Below are positions 27,567-37,306 of a DNA stretch of 64,000 bases, piece after piece. The notes below the pieces were generated by a model. The model worked only from the letters and a program-made list of their open reading frames with translations, was not told where the DNA came from and searched no databases. How positions within the stretch are numbered: position 1 is the stretch's first letter; every line of letters begins with the position of its first letter. This DNA comes from Candidatus Poribacteria bacterium (lineage in GTDB: Bacteria > Poribacteria > WGA-4E > WGA-3G): the NCBI GenBank assembly GCA_009841255.1, contig VXMD01000018.1, forward strand, positions 1 through 64,000. Reading direction: 5' to 3'. The position numbers were made by a program, and so were the translations under genes.

Positions 27567-29234
27567 TTATGGTAAATCTGAGTTAGCAGTGGATACAAAC
27601 ATTCCCAAAAGCGCACGTTTATCAGATTTTCCAACGCTCGTTTTCGGGATTTCATCAACAACGACAAATCGATCCGGGATCCAGAATTTCGGAAATTCTG
27701 GGATGAGATGTTGTCTGAGGGTGTCGGCGAGGTCCATATCGGTGTCCCTTCCCAGTAACGGGTGGGAACCCTGGTTAGAAACCGCACCGACCGGTGTGAG
27801 GACGACAACGGCGAGTGGACGTTCACCCCATTTTTCATCGGGTACGCCGATAACCGCCGCCTCAAGAACAGATGGGTGTTTTAAAAGTGAGGTTTCTAAG
27901 GCAACACTTGAAATAGACTCTCCGCCACTTCGGATGAGTGACTTGGCACGGTCGACAATCTGCATGTAACCCTCAACGTCAATCGTAGCAACATCTCCTG
28001 TGCGTAACCACCCATCGGTGGTGAAATGCTCTGTAGTCGGCTCAGTGTTGTAGTAACGACGCGCTGTCCACGGACTCCGCACTTGTAGTTCCCCAGCTGC
28101 TTCACCATTCCAAGGGAGTTTCGTGAAACCGTTAGGAGTTTCAGCAGCGAGGCGGAGTTCAACACCTGGTATCGGTCTCCCTTGCTTCGCTTTTATTTTC
28201 CATTTTTCAGCATCCGACAAATCTTGATGTGTCCTGCACAGTTTCGAGAACGTCCCCGTTGGTGACATCTCCGTCATCCCCCAGGCGTGGCAGACCTCAA
28301 CACCGAGATTCTTTTCGTATGCCTCAATGAGTGCAGGTGGCATCGCCTCACCGCCGACTATCAACCGTCGCAAGGTGGATACGTCTTGCCTCCTTTTCGA
28401 TAATTCGGGATACACCTTTGCCCAGATAGTCGGGACCCCTGCGGCAACGGTGACACCCGTCTCTGCAATGAGGTCTGCCAGACACACAGGTGTAGCACCG
28501 GGAAGCACTATATCCGCCCCAGCGAACATAGCGGCGTAGGGCAGTCCCCACGCCATCGCATGGAACATCGGGACGAGGGGCATGACGACATCGGCTTCTG
28601 TCAATCCGAAGACATCGGCTTGATTCACAGATAGTGTGTGAAGGAACATGGAACGATGGGTGTAGAGAACGCCTCTCGGTTCCCCTTGCGTCCCACTGGT
28701 GTAGCAAAGCCCCATTGCCCAGTTTTCGTCACGGATATCCCATGAATAGACCGGCTCGGCTCCAGAGAGCAACTGTTCATAAGCGACACCGAGAGGCGCG
28801 GGACCCGGATGAAAGTGGACAATTTGTTTACATCCAATCCGCGCTTGTAGTTCCTCAAACGGCTCGGCACATGCGCCATCTACAAAAATAATTTTATCTT
28901 CTGCCTCCCGCACGATCCGCGCCAATTGAACGGCAGTGAGACGAATATTGAGCGGATGTAGCACAGCCCCGATGCATGGAATCGCATAGTAGAGTTCGAG
29001 ATGTTGATAGGTATTGGAAGCATACGTCCCGACTCTGTCGCCCGGCTTTATCATACCCAATTGCGTGATGGCGTTCGCCAACCGTTTCACGCGCTCGTAT
29101 ACCGCAGTATAGGTGTAACTATGGAACGTCTGATCAGGTAGCAGTGTCGTAACCCGCTTACTGCCGTGTATACGGTGCGCATGTTCCAAAATCTGCGCGA
29201 GTGTCAATGGATAGTTCATCATCAAGCCGTGCAT
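27567..29234 (-). CDS. acyl-CoA ligase (AMP-forming, fatty-acid type)
   Basis: 555 aa. Activates a carboxylic acid to acyl-AMP and then acyl-CoA. Visible: P-loop YTSGTQGEPRGVLYTH near 180, VVMPLVPMFHAMAW near 225, AWGMTEMSP near 325, the hinge WLRTGDVATID near 410 and the C-terminal lysine in PKTSVGKSDK near 540. Start uncertain between 29234 and 29222, with no good ribosome site. No beta-oxidation genes are adjacent, though a 3-hydroxyacyl-CoA dehydrogenase is at 54.7 kb. Confidence 0.9.
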   Translation of the reverse strand: MHGLMMNYPLTLAQILEHAHRIHGSKRVTTLLPDQTFHSYTYTAVYERVKRLANAITQLGMIKPGDRVGTYASNTYQHLELYYAIPCIGAVLHPLNIRLTAVQLARIVREAEDKIIFVDGACAEPFEELQARIGCKQIVHFHPGPAPLGVAYEQLLSGAEPVYSWDIRDENWAMGLCYTSGTQGEPRGVLYTHRSMFLHTLSVNQADVFGLTEADVVMPLVPMFHAMAWGLPYAAMFAGADIVLPGATPVCLADLIAETGVTVAAGVPTIWAKVYPELSKRRQDVSTLRRLIVGGEAMPPALIEAYEKNLGVEVCHAWGMTEMSPTGTFSKLCRTHQDLSDAEKWKIKAKQGRPIPGVELRLAAETPNGFTKLPWNGEAAGELQVRSPWTARRYYNTEPTTEHFTTDGWLRTGDVATIDVEGYMQIVDRAKSLIRSGGESISSVALETSLLKHPSVLEAAVIGVPDEKWGERPLAVVVLTPVGAVSNQGSHPLLGRDTDMDLADTLRQHLIPEFPKFWIPDRFVVVDEIPKTSVGKSDKRALLGMFVSTANSDLP

Positions 29235-29629
29235 TTTTTTAACGATTAGGTTTTCGCTCCGTTTTTTCCGTTGTCAAAAACGGGTTTTCGATACATATCA
29301 AAGGGGCTCGTAACAATCAAACACTATACAGAAATTCTGACCATCCATGTCAAAAATTGTTACAGTTCGTATCCATTTTAGCATAAAATCAGAGTTTGTG
29401 GTAAAAAAACTGATACGCTACATTTTCTCAACTTTAATTTAATTTGCATTTTGCGACAAAACGACACACAATTATAGCAAAGCCCATAATTACCTATACA
29501 CATTAGAGTTTGCGAGGTTAAATGAAGATTAAGAATTTAATCGGGTAATTTTTACCAAGGTCCGGTGCGGTTAGGAAACCGCACCTACCGGGTCTGAAAG
29601 GATGATGAAAGGATAGAAGGAGAAAGTAA
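29235..29629. other. 395-bp divergent spacer with GGTGCGGTT palindrome
   Basis: Lies between the ligase and the TonB receptor, which are transcribed away from each other, so it should contain both promoters; I cannot assign boxes reliably. It holds the perfect hairpin GGTGCGGTT-AGGA-AACCGCACC at 29564-29585 and, before it, AATGAAGATTAAGAATTTAAT, which recurs at about 36344-36364. Confidence 0.5.
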
Positions 29630-32422
29630 ATGTTAATTTCAGATAATAAACGGTATGTCTGGTTCGTTGTCGCTATTTTATGCGGCATCTCAGCAGTGAT
29701 ACCGATGACTGCCAGTGCCGATACACTCAAGGTCGTCGTTCAAGACCAGAATGGAAACGCTATATCAGCAGCGAACGTACGCATTGGAAACCAAGAGCAA
29801 ACCACTGACGCATCCGGAGTTGCTACGTTTCGCGATGTGACAGGTGCGCAGCCGCTGACTGTAACAGCAATCGGATTTTCGAGCAAACGTATGAATACCA
29901 GTGCGGGACAAACTGAAGTGATCGTCAGGCTTGCTCCCATCCAAACGATTGAATCCGTTGTGGTCGTCGGGACCCGGAGTATCGGTAGGCGAGCGTTACA
30001 AGCCCCCGTTCCGATAGAAGTTGTTAACAGGGAACAACTCAGCCTTACGGGTCAATCTGAAACGGGTCGGGTCCTTCAGATGTTAGTCCCCTCCTTCAAC
30101 TTCTCAAGTTCAACCATCAGTGACGGCACAGATGCCCTACGTCCGGCAACACTGCGTGGCTTGGGACCTGACCAGACGCTTGTGCTTGTCAACGGTAAGC
30201 GTCGTCATAAAAGCGCGTTGCTGCATGTTAACACGTCGGTAGGGCGTGGGACGGCTGGAACGGATTTCAACGCGATTCCGTCCGCGGCGATAGAGCGGAT
30301 TGAAGTCCTCCGGGACGGCGCGGCGGCACAATACGGTTCCGACGCTATCGCTGGTGTGATTAACATCGTGCTAAAAGATAACGTTGACACAGGTGATGCC
30401 GATGTTTATTGGGGACAAACATACGAAGGCGATGGCGGCACATGGAACGGGAACGCCAATTACGGTATGAAAGTCGGTGACTCCGGTTTCCTCAATCTCA
30501 CGGCTGAATGGCGCGATAGAAACCGGACCAATCGTGCAGGTCTCACAGGTGAACGGCAGTATGACTGGATAGATGTTGACCCAGGCAGGCCCCCGGATAA
30601 GATGCTTGAAATCGAGAACGATGATGGGACTGTGACTGAGAAACCTGTCTGGCTCGATCGGCGTGAATATACCTTTGAGCGACAGAACTTCCGTATTGGG
30701 GATGCCGATTCTTCACAAAAAATTGGATTTTACAACTTCGGACTCCCACTCGCTGCGGGCTTGGAACTCTATTCCTTTGGCGGACACTCCTCACGTCAAA
30801 ACAACAGTGCGGGTTTTTATCGTAGAGCGAACCAAGCCGCGCGGACTGTGACCGAAATTTATCCCGACGGATTCCTGCCGGAAATCAATACCGATATTGG
30901 TGACACTTCTCTCGCTTTAGGTATGGCATGGACCCATGAGACGACCGATCTGAATGTGGACGCCAGTATCAATCACGGCTTGAATACTTTCAACTTTTTC
31001 ATTTCCAACTCTCTGAACGCCTCTTACGGTCCGAGTAGCCCGACCTCCGCGGATGCGGGTGGCTTTGAACTCTCTCAGACGGCGTTTAACTTAGATGTCA
31101 CCTATCCGCTGGACTATCAATCCTCACTGGTGAACCTTGCGGGTGGTGTTGAATTCCGCAGGGAAGGTTACGGCATACACGCCGGTGAACCGGTTTCCTG
31201 GATTAACGCGGGCCTCGGCGCAGACGGTGCCGCTGGCGGTATTCAGGTCTTTCCGGGCTTCCGTCCCGACAATGAAGTGGATGAGAGCCGGACGAATATC
31301 GCGGGCTATGCGGACTTTGAATCCTACTTAAGCGGGCAACCGGGAACAGGCTTGCTCGTCGGGGCAGCAGTCCGGGGTGAGCAGTATAGTGATTTCGGTG
31401 CCACTGTCACAGGAAAAGCGACGGCTCGCTACGATTTGACGAAACAGGTTGGGGTTCGCGCGGCGGGTAGCACAGGGTTCCGTGCGCCTTCACTTCAGCA
31501 ACTCTATTTCAATAACATTAGCACACAATTCAAAGTCGATGCAGACGATATTGACGGCGATGGAAACACCACTGAATTGGTAGCCCTCGAAGTCGGTACG
31601 TTCCGCAATGATAGCGATACCGCACGTGCGCTCGGTATCCCTGAACTGAAAGAGGAGACCGCCTTCAACGTCTCCGGGGGATTCGTGCTGAAACCGGTTG
31701 AGAACCTGTGGCTCACTATAGACGGATTTCTCATCCAAATCGATGATCGTATCGTTCTGAGTGGTAGTTTTAGTGCGGATAAAGTCGCGGGTTTAGCGGC
31801 AGCAGGCGCGAGCAGTGCGCAAGTGTTCACAAATGTCGCACAGACGCGCACCCAAGGTGTCGACATCGCCGCAGGCTATCTTCACGCTTTCAACAATGAA
31901 ACCCTTCTCAACTTGAAGGGTGCTTTGACATGGGCGGATACTGAAGTCATTGGAAACGTGGATGCCCCACAAATCCTCATCGGACTTGAGGATACGCTTT
32001 TCCCTTCACAAGAACGTTCGATGATTGAGGAGTGGCAACCGAACACCCGGATTAACCTCAGTGCAGATTACATCATCGGGGATCTTACGATCGGGGGTGC
32101 CTTGCGCTACTTCGGGAGTTACACGGTTCAAGAGGGAAGCGGTCCGGATCCTGCACGGCAGACTTATGGCGGAAAGTGGCTCACCGATGTTCAGAGCAAC
32201 TATCAACTCAATGAAGGGCTTTCATTGAGTATCGGTGTGAATAACCTGTTTAATCAGGTGCCTGATCTCAATGAAATTGGACAGTCGCGCGGCGGAAAAT
32301 TAGAGGATAGCACAGGACACGTCATTGTGGATTCGCCTGGGGTGTTTACGTATTCCAGGCGGTCGGCCCCGTTCGGTTTCAATGGTGGGCTTTACTATGC
32401 GAAACTCTGCTATCGTTTTTAA
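29630..32422 (+). CDS. TonB-dependent outer-membrane receptor
   Basis: 930 aa. Signal peptide (to about residue 31, ...MTASA), a carboxypeptidase-like regulatory domain (about 32-105, LKVVVQDQNGNAISAANV), plug domain with LRGLGPDQTLVLVNGKRR near 185 and IERIEVLRDGAAAQYGSDAIAGVINIV near 225, then the barrel, ending in the terminal aromatic F required for outer-membrane assembly. AAGGAG stands 8 nt before the ATG. Known role: energised uptake of siderophores, vitamins or oligomers; ligand unknown. The stop TAA lies inside the end of an E1 repeat. Confidence 0.92.
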   Translation: MLISDNKRYVWFVVAILCGISAVIPMTASADTLKVVVQDQNGNAISAANVRIGNQEQTTDASGVATFRDVTGAQPLTVTAIGFSSKRMNTSAGQTEVIVRLAPIQTIESVVVVGTRSIGRRALQAPVPIEVVNREQLSLTGQSETGRVLQMLVPSFNFSSSTISDGTDALRPATLRGLGPDQTLVLVNGKRRHKSALLHVNTSVGRGTAGTDFNAIPSAAIERIEVLRDGAAAQYGSDAIAGVINIVLKDNVDTGDADVYWGQTYEGDGGTWNGNANYGMKVGDSGFLNLTAEWRDRNRTNRAGLTGERQYDWIDVDPGRPPDKMLEIENDDGTVTEKPVWLDRREYTFERQNFRIGDADSSQKIGFYNFGLPLAAGLELYSFGGHSSRQNNSAGFYRRANQAARTVTEIYPDGFLPEINTDIGDTSLALGMAWTHETTDLNVDASINHGLNTFNFFISNSLNASYGPSSPTSADAGGFELSQTAFNLDVTYPLDYQSSLVNLAGGVEFRREGYGIHAGEPVSWINAGLGADGAAGGIQVFPGFRPDNEVDESRTNIAGYADFESYLSGQPGTGLLVGAAVRGEQYSDFGATVTGKATARYDLTKQVGVRAAGSTGFRAPSLQQLYFNNISTQFKVDADDIDGDGNTTELVALEVGTFRNDSDTARALGIPELKEETAFNVSGGFVLKPVENLWLTIDGFLIQIDDRIVLSGSFSADKVAGLAAAGASSAQVFTNVAQTRTQGVDIAAGYLHAFNNETLLNLKGALTWADTEVIGNVDAPQILIGLEDTLFPSQERSMIEEWQPNTRINLSADYIIGDLTIGGALRYFGSYTVQEGSGPDPARQTYGGKWLTDVQSNYQLNEGLSLSIGVNNLFNQVPDLNEIGQSRGGKLEDSTGHVIVDSPGVFTYSRRSAPFGFNGGLYYAKLCYRF

Positions 32423-32515
32423 TTTTACCTTGCGGTTCGGTCAAGTGGGTTGGGATCTATAACGTGCCTTCCCGTACATCCGTTCTCCATTTCATTACGA
32501 ACTACTTTTTAATTT
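32414..32515 (-). repeat. E1 copy on the stop codon of the TonB receptor
   Basis: TTTTTAATTTTACCTTGCGGTTCGG: the TonB receptor's last Phe codon and stop (TTT TAA) form the outermost bases of the repeat. The copy then runs through GTGCCTTCCCGTACATCCG to CATTACGAACTAC, opposite in sense to the gene. Confidence 0.8.
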
Positions 32516-32644
32516 TTTCTTTAAGGTACAAGCGTGGTTGAATGAAGTTTCAGAGCCTCTTTTATTTTTCTTGCATGTATTTGTAGAATTTGCTAAATTG
32601 GAGCGAGATTTGCACAGGACTTGAAATTCAAAGGAGACCATTGA

Positions 32645-33208
32645 ATGCATCGAAACCTCTTAATTTTTTGTACGATATTGCTTTTTATAGGTGCCATTAT
32701 CGCGCTGAGTATCAACTCTGTTGAGAGCCAGAGTGATAGGGTGCAGCGTGGAAAATATCTCGTAGACACGGTGGGTGCGTGTGGGCATTGCCATACACCC
32801 CGCGCCGGTGCTGAATACAATATGAATATGTACCTCGCTGGGCATCCAGCGAACGCGCCGTATCCACGCTATAACTTCAGCATGATGCAACAGGGCATCT
32901 TCATTCTTACCTCAACGCAAATGACAGCATTCTCGGGTCCGTTCGGAACGAGTTTCGCTTCAAACTTGACCCCTGACAATGAAACTGGGGTGGGCGAATG
33001 GACAGAGGACATGTTCATCCAAGCGATGCGTACTGGACTCCATCAAGGCGTGGCAGGCAATCGAAAGATTTTTCCGCCGATGCCGACGAAGCATTACGCT
33101 CAAATGAACGATGAAGATCTGAAGGCGATCTGGGCGTATCTACGGACGATCACGCCTGTCAGAAACGAAGTAAGCCCACCGTTGAATTCACGGGGTAGGC
33201 CGTACTAA
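32645..33208 (+). CDS. class I cytochrome c
   Basis: 187 aa with an N-terminal hydrophobic signal/anchor (LLIFCTILLFIGAIIALS). Heme motif CGHCH near residue 44, axial Met probably in KIFPPMP near 143, closing helix DLKAIWAYLRTI as in mono-heme cytochromes that serve PQQ or other dehydrogenases. AAAGGAG precedes the ATG. It follows the TonB receptor but with 220 bp and an E1 repeat between, so it probably has its own promoter. Confidence 0.88.
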   Translation: MHRNLLIFCTILLFIGAIIALSINSVESQSDRVQRGKYLVDTVGACGHCHTPRAGAEYNMNMYLAGHPANAPYPRYNFSMMQQGIFILTSTQMTAFSGPFGTSFASNLTPDNETGVGEWTEDMFIQAMRTGLHQGVAGNRKIFPPMPTKHYAQMNDEDLKAIWAYLRTITPVRNEVSPPLNSRGRPY

Positions 33209-33390
33209 GAATTAGACAGGACTTACACACAAAGCGAATATTAAGAGATGAGAGCAACGGCTGGAAGTGTGGAAGGTTGGAAGATGGGTGGGCATCCGTC
33301 CTTTCCTTTTTCCACCCTCCAAATTCCACAAACGAATGCATGGATCTTGCGTAAGCCCTCATTTATCAAAATTATTTGGAGACATTTTTT

Positions 33391-34452
33391 ATGGCAGCAA
33401 AAAATCCCGTCCGAATCGCCGTCGTCGGTATGGGTATCGGTAAACCCAATGGAATGGCGCTCGCCAGCAATCCGCGCGGCAACGTTGTCGCGCTCTGTGA
33501 CTTGCTTGAAGAGCGGATGAAAGACTTCGCCAAAGATCTACCGGGCGAGGTCAAATTCTATACAGATTACAAAGAGATGTGCAAAGCCAAAGACATCGAC
33601 GCAGTGTTCGTTGGTACACCGAACCAGTGGCACGTGCCGATAGCACAGGAAGCGGTGCGGAACGGCAAACACGTTATGGTGACGAAACCGCTCGCTGATT
33701 CTGAGGAAGCGGCGCAAACACTCGTCACGGAAGCGGAAGCCGCAGGCGTTGTCAATATGATGTCGCTCTCCACGCGGTTCGGAGATACCTGTCAACACCT
33801 CGCTACCCTCGCACGCGATGATTATTTCGGTGAACTCTACTATGCCCGTGCGCGCAGTGTGCGTCGTAACGGTATCCCGGCGTGGAATCTCGGCTTCATT
33901 AAAAAGGGGGGCGGTGCCTTCCGTGATATGGGTGTTCACGTGCTTGATGCCGCTTGGTGGATTCTTGGACTCCCGAAACCGATAGCGGTTTTGGGTGCCG
34001 CCGGCGCGAAATTCGGACCCCGGGGTCGCGGATATTGGAATCGCAGTCAACCGCCAAAGGAGACGTATGAACAGTACGAGGCGGACGACTACGCAGGTGG
34101 GTTCATTACGTTTGAGAACGGGCTCGGTTTACAGGTCGAAAGTTTCTGGGCATCACACCAGCCTGAGGAATTTCAGATAGAACTCTTCGGCACAGAAGCG
34201 GGCGCGACGATGAGTCCTTTGCGGCTCTATCGCACGGATGAATCTGGCACGTCTGAGGACATAAGTGTTAGTTTACCACCGGGTAAATATCAGAAATCGT
34301 GGGATGCGATCGCTGGCCACTTCATTGACTGTATCTTAGACGACGTAACCTGTCAAGCACCGCTCCGCCACGGATTGATCGTTCAGCAGATGATGGAAGG
34401 ACTGCTCAAAAGTGCCGAGACGGGACGTGAAGTTCATATTGAAGCTTTTTAA
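33391..34452 (+). CDS. Gfo/Idh/MocA oxidoreductase
   Basis: 353 aa. NAD(P)-binding N-terminus RIAVVGMGIGKPNG and the EKP-type signature as VMVTKPLADS near 98, then the alpha/beta substrate domain (RDMGVHVLDAAWW near 190). Start at ATG with GGAGA 9-10 nt upstream; the longer frame starts at TTG. Enzymes of this family oxidise or reduce sugars and cyclitols. It is first of a same-strand set with PhyH, a sugar isomerase and RraA that may form a catabolic group. Its stop lies in TTTTTAATTATTCGCAAGG. Confidence 0.88.
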   Translation: MAAKNPVRIAVVGMGIGKPNGMALASNPRGNVVALCDLLEERMKDFAKDLPGEVKFYTDYKEMCKAKDIDAVFVGTPNQWHVPIAQEAVRNGKHVMVTKPLADSEEAAQTLVTEAEAAGVVNMMSLSTRFGDTCQHLATLARDDYFGELYYARARSVRRNGIPAWNLGFIKKGGGAFRDMGVHVLDAAWWILGLPKPIAVLGAAGAKFGPRGRGYWNRSQPPKETYEQYEADDYAGGFITFENGLGLQVESFWASHQPEEFQIELFGTEAGATMSPLRLYRTDESGTSEDISVSLPPGKYQKSWDAIAGHFIDCILDDVTCQAPLRHGLIVQQMMEGLLKSAETGREVHIEAF

Positions 34453-34698
34453 TTATTCGCAAGGCGTTAAATGAAGTAATTTGTTTGTCGTCCGCTTTTC
34501 TCATACCCGCCTACGCCTGCTTCGCAGTGAGAATGCAGGCTACTATCTTTGGTTACAGGCGTCAAAGATGAAACCAAAAATCGTAGCTCGTAACGAAGTG
34601 GAGAGCGGATTTAAGGAAAACACATCACTGATTCAAATTCACGTCGTTTCTCCGCAAGGAAAGTTAAAATATTATTCGCAAGGCGTTAAATGAGGTAA
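34452..34698 (+). repeat. E1 copy flanked by 28-bp direct repeats
   Basis: ATTATTCGCAAGGCGTTAAATGA(A/G)GTAA stands at 34452-34479 and again at 34671-34698 (one mismatch). Between them is an E1 copy in plus sense (about 34582-34670, CGTAGCTCGTAACGAAGTGG to CTCCGCAAGGAAAGTTAAAAT) and a stretch GCCTGCTTCGCAGTGAGAAT that also occurs at 26225-26245. Confidence 0.8.
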
Positions 34699-34707
34699 AA
34701 TTAAAAA

Positions 34708-35442
34708 ATGACCCTCGACCTAACAACACTTCGCGACGATTTCTCAAGGGACGGTTTCGCTATCGCACGGAATCTGTTTGAACGCAGCGAAGTTCAACGT
34801 CTCAAATTAGAGTGTATCGACATTCTGGAAGCCGTTAAGGCGGAAACAGGTGCGGTCGCTGGACACGGTGTTTATGTCGGTTTAGCGGCGCGGAGTCCCG
34901 TCTTTCAAACTGCTGTGGGTGATGCACGGATCCTCGATATTTTAGAGGGCATCTTCGCGCCGGATATTGAGTTCCTCAGCGATAAGGTGGTCTTTAAGAG
35001 TGAGACGACGACCTTCGCCAGCCCTTGGCATCAAGATTGGTCCTATTGGCACGGTGCACACAAACTCTCAATCTGGGTCGCGCTTGACGATGCGACTGTG
35101 GAAAACGGGTGTCTCAAACTCTTCCCGGGTTCCCATAAATCTGCCATTGTCCATGACGGTGATGCCAGTGATGGTAACGGGTTTGGGAATCGACTCCAGG
35201 CGGGGGCAGTTGACGAAAGCCGTGCCGTTACGGCGGAGATTGAAGCAGGTGGGGCAGTCTTTTTCCACGACCTGACGCTTCACGCCAGTCATCCGAACAC
35301 ATCCGGCGAAGGACGTTGGGTTTGGATTCCGACGTATCGCGACGCAAACGCGGAGGACACTGATTATCCGTGGGCTGTTGCCGCGAAAGTCTTAAGGGGT
35401 GAGAAATTGAATGCACGTGAGGTCCCAGACCCACGTGTTTAA
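34708..35442 (+). CDS. phytanoyl-CoA dioxygenase family protein
   Basis: 244 aa. Iron ligands in SPWHQDWSYWHG near 110-112 and LTLHASHPN near 190; GRWVWIPTYR likely holds the 2-oxoglutarate arginine. GAGG stands about 12 nt before the ATG, supplied by the second of two 28-bp direct repeats. Followed after 20 bp by an isomerase, so cotranscribed. Substrate unknown. Confidence 0.88.
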   Translation: MTLDLTTLRDDFSRDGFAIARNLFERSEVQRLKLECIDILEAVKAETGAVAGHGVYVGLAARSPVFQTAVGDARILDILEGIFAPDIEFLSDKVVFKSETTTFASPWHQDWSYWHGAHKLSIWVALDDATVENGCLKLFPGSHKSAIVHDGDASDGNGFGNRLQAGAVDESRAVTAEIEAGGAVFFHDLTLHASHPNTSGEGRWVWIPTYRDANAEDTDYPWAVAAKVLRGEKLNAREVPDPRV

Positions 35443-35462
35443 CCACAAGGAAAATTAGAAAT

Positions 35463-36317
35463 ATGTTTAAAAATTTGAGTACCGGTGCAATCGGCATCCA
35501 GGCAAATATGACAGAAGGTTTAGCATTAGCAAAAAATTCTGGCTTTGGAGGCCTTGATCTGAATATTGACGAAGCCAGCCAACTCGCACAGGAACACTCC
35601 GTTCAACACGTCAAAGACCTCTGGTCAGAGGCGGGTATCGCTATGGGCGGATGGGGATTCGGTGTGAATTGGCGGGGTCCGGAGGCTGACTACTATGCGG
35701 GTTTAGCGCAGCTGCCCGAACGCGCAGCACTCGCTGCTGAACTCGGTTGCTATCGGTCGACCACCGTTGTGGGACCTGCCTCTAACGACCTGACGTTTCA
35801 GGAAAACTGGGATTTTTCTGTCAAACGGCTCCGTCCCATCGCTGAGATTCTTAAAGATCACGGACATGCAGTCGGGCTTGAGTTCATTGGACCGGCAACG
35901 AGTCGGGCAGGTTCTAAGTACCTCTTCGCCTATTCGATGGATGCGATGTTAGGACTCGCTGCCGCGGTCGGCACAGGGAACGTTGGACTGCTGTTTGATA
36001 CATGGCACTGGTACACCTGTCGTTCGACGGCTGACGATGTTCGCAAACTCTCTGTGTCGGATGTCGTTTACGTTCACATCAACGATGCACCTGCCGGCAT
36101 TGATCCGTACGATCAGATCGACAATATCAGGTGTCTTCCCGCCGAGACGGGAGTCATTCCGCTCACCGAACTCATGCACATCCTGACAGATATCGGTTAT
36201 GAGGGACCCGTGACACCGGAACCGTTCAGCCAAAAGGTGAACGAGATGGAACCGGCAGATGCGGCGAAAGCGACTGCGGAATCGCTGGATCAGGTGTGGG
36301 AAAACGCGGGGCTATAA
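35463..36317 (+). CDS. sugar phosphate isomerase/epimerase (xylose-isomerase-like TIM barrel)
   Basis: 284 aa. Metal site residues of the family: Glu in VGLEFIGP near 140, Asp/His in LLFDTWHWY near 178, His in YVHINDAP near 203, Glu in VTPEPFS near 258. Start ATG follows CCACAAGGAAAATTAGAAAT, a remnant of the E1 end. Likely converts a keto-sugar or inosose; substrate unknown. Linked with PhyH before and RraA after. Confidence 0.88.
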   Translation: MFKNLSTGAIGIQANMTEGLALAKNSGFGGLDLNIDEASQLAQEHSVQHVKDLWSEAGIAMGGWGFGVNWRGPEADYYAGLAQLPERAALAAELGCYRSTTVVGPASNDLTFQENWDFSVKRLRPIAEILKDHGHAVGLEFIGPATSRAGSKYLFAYSMDAMLGLAAAVGTGNVGLLFDTWHWYTCRSTADDVRKLSVSDVVYVHINDAPAGIDPYDQIDNIRCLPAETGVIPLTELMHILTDIGYEGPVTPEPFSQKVNEMEPADAAKATAESLDQVWENAGL

Positions 36318-36428
36318 GTGTTCTGTCTACCATAGGCGCGCTGCATGAAGATTCAGAATTTAATTCGGTCATGTGGTGCGCCTATTGTCTGAATCGGGAT
36401 TTTCAGGATTCAAGGAGTGTGACTTAAC

Positions 36429-37250
36429 GTGCAACTTATCGACAAAGAGAGCATCCTCGCGATGACGCACTTATGGGAGGGCGACCGGTTCCCTGACGGA
36501 CGCCCTCGCGTCCCGGACGATATCCTTCAACGGATGAAGGCGATTAGTATCGAGCAGGCGTGGGGTGTCCTACAGGGTAACGACTATAAGTTTCAATTTG
36601 CTGGCGATTGGATGAACCTCCATCCGGATCGGGTCCTTGTCGGTAGGGCGGTAACGTGCGCCTTTGTGCCGATCCGTCCTGATTTCAACGACGCTATCTC
36701 CACGCAAGGCGAAAAAGAGGGACGCGTCGGCGGTCAAAACTCGTGGGTGATTGATACGCTCGTCCGCGATGATGTCATCGTTGTCGACCTCTTCGGTAAA
36801 GTGAAGGACGGGACTTTTGCCGGGGACAATCTCGGCAACTCCATCTATGCGAAGACGGGGACAGGCATGGTTATTGACGGTGGCATCCGGGATTTGGACG
36901 GTATCTACGAATTACCCGATTTTGCGACGTTCGTGCGCGGTGTGGATCCGACGGGCATTGCGAATGTCACACTTACGGGTATCAACATCCCGATCCGCAT
37001 TGCGGAGGCGACGGTTTTACCGGGAGATGTGGTTTTAGGGAGGCGTGGCGGGGTCATTTTTATTCCGCCGCACTTCGCGCAACAGGTGGTTGAGCAGGGC
37101 GAGGAGGTGGCACTCCGAGATCGGTTTGGGCATCAACGTCTCCGTGAAGGTGTATACACGCCGGGTGAAATCGACCGGAAATGGTCGGAAGAGATCGAGG
37201 CAGACTTTGCGAAATGGCGAACGAACCAAGAGACTGCCAAGACCTCGTAA
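36429..37250 (+). CDS. RraA-family protein (aldolase / RNase E inhibitor-like)
   Basis: 273 aa, longer than RraA (about 160). Core motifs GDNLGNSIYAKTGTGMVIDGGIRD near 140-160 and PGDVVLGRRGGVIFIPP near 200, which in HMG/CHA aldolases bind metal and pyruvate. GTG start with AAGGAG about 11 nt upstream. Sugar-acid context favours an aldolase or decarboxylase over RNase E control. The last 50 codons are duplicated about 880 bp downstream. Confidence 0.82.
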   Translation: MQLIDKESILAMTHLWEGDRFPDGRPRVPDDILQRMKAISIEQAWGVLQGNDYKFQFAGDWMNLHPDRVLVGRAVTCAFVPIRPDFNDAISTQGEKEGRVGGQNSWVIDTLVRDDVIVVDLFGKVKDGTFAGDNLGNSIYAKTGTGMVIDGGIRDLDGIYELPDFATFVRGVDPTGIANVTLTGINIPIRIAEATVLPGDVVLGRRGGVIFIPPHFAQQVVEQGEEVALRDRFGHQRLREGVYTPGEIDRKWSEEIEADFAKWRTNQETAKTS

Positions 37251-37306
37251 AATGTGTTAAAATATTTGGAGATTTAGAAAACAAAATAACAAGGAGGTCC
37301 CCAAAT

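Noticed and set aside
37181-37306. 42-codon N-terminal extension of the DUF433 gene
   Set aside because: It lies inside rraA in another frame; AAGGAGG at the ATG 37307 and the family length fix the start there.
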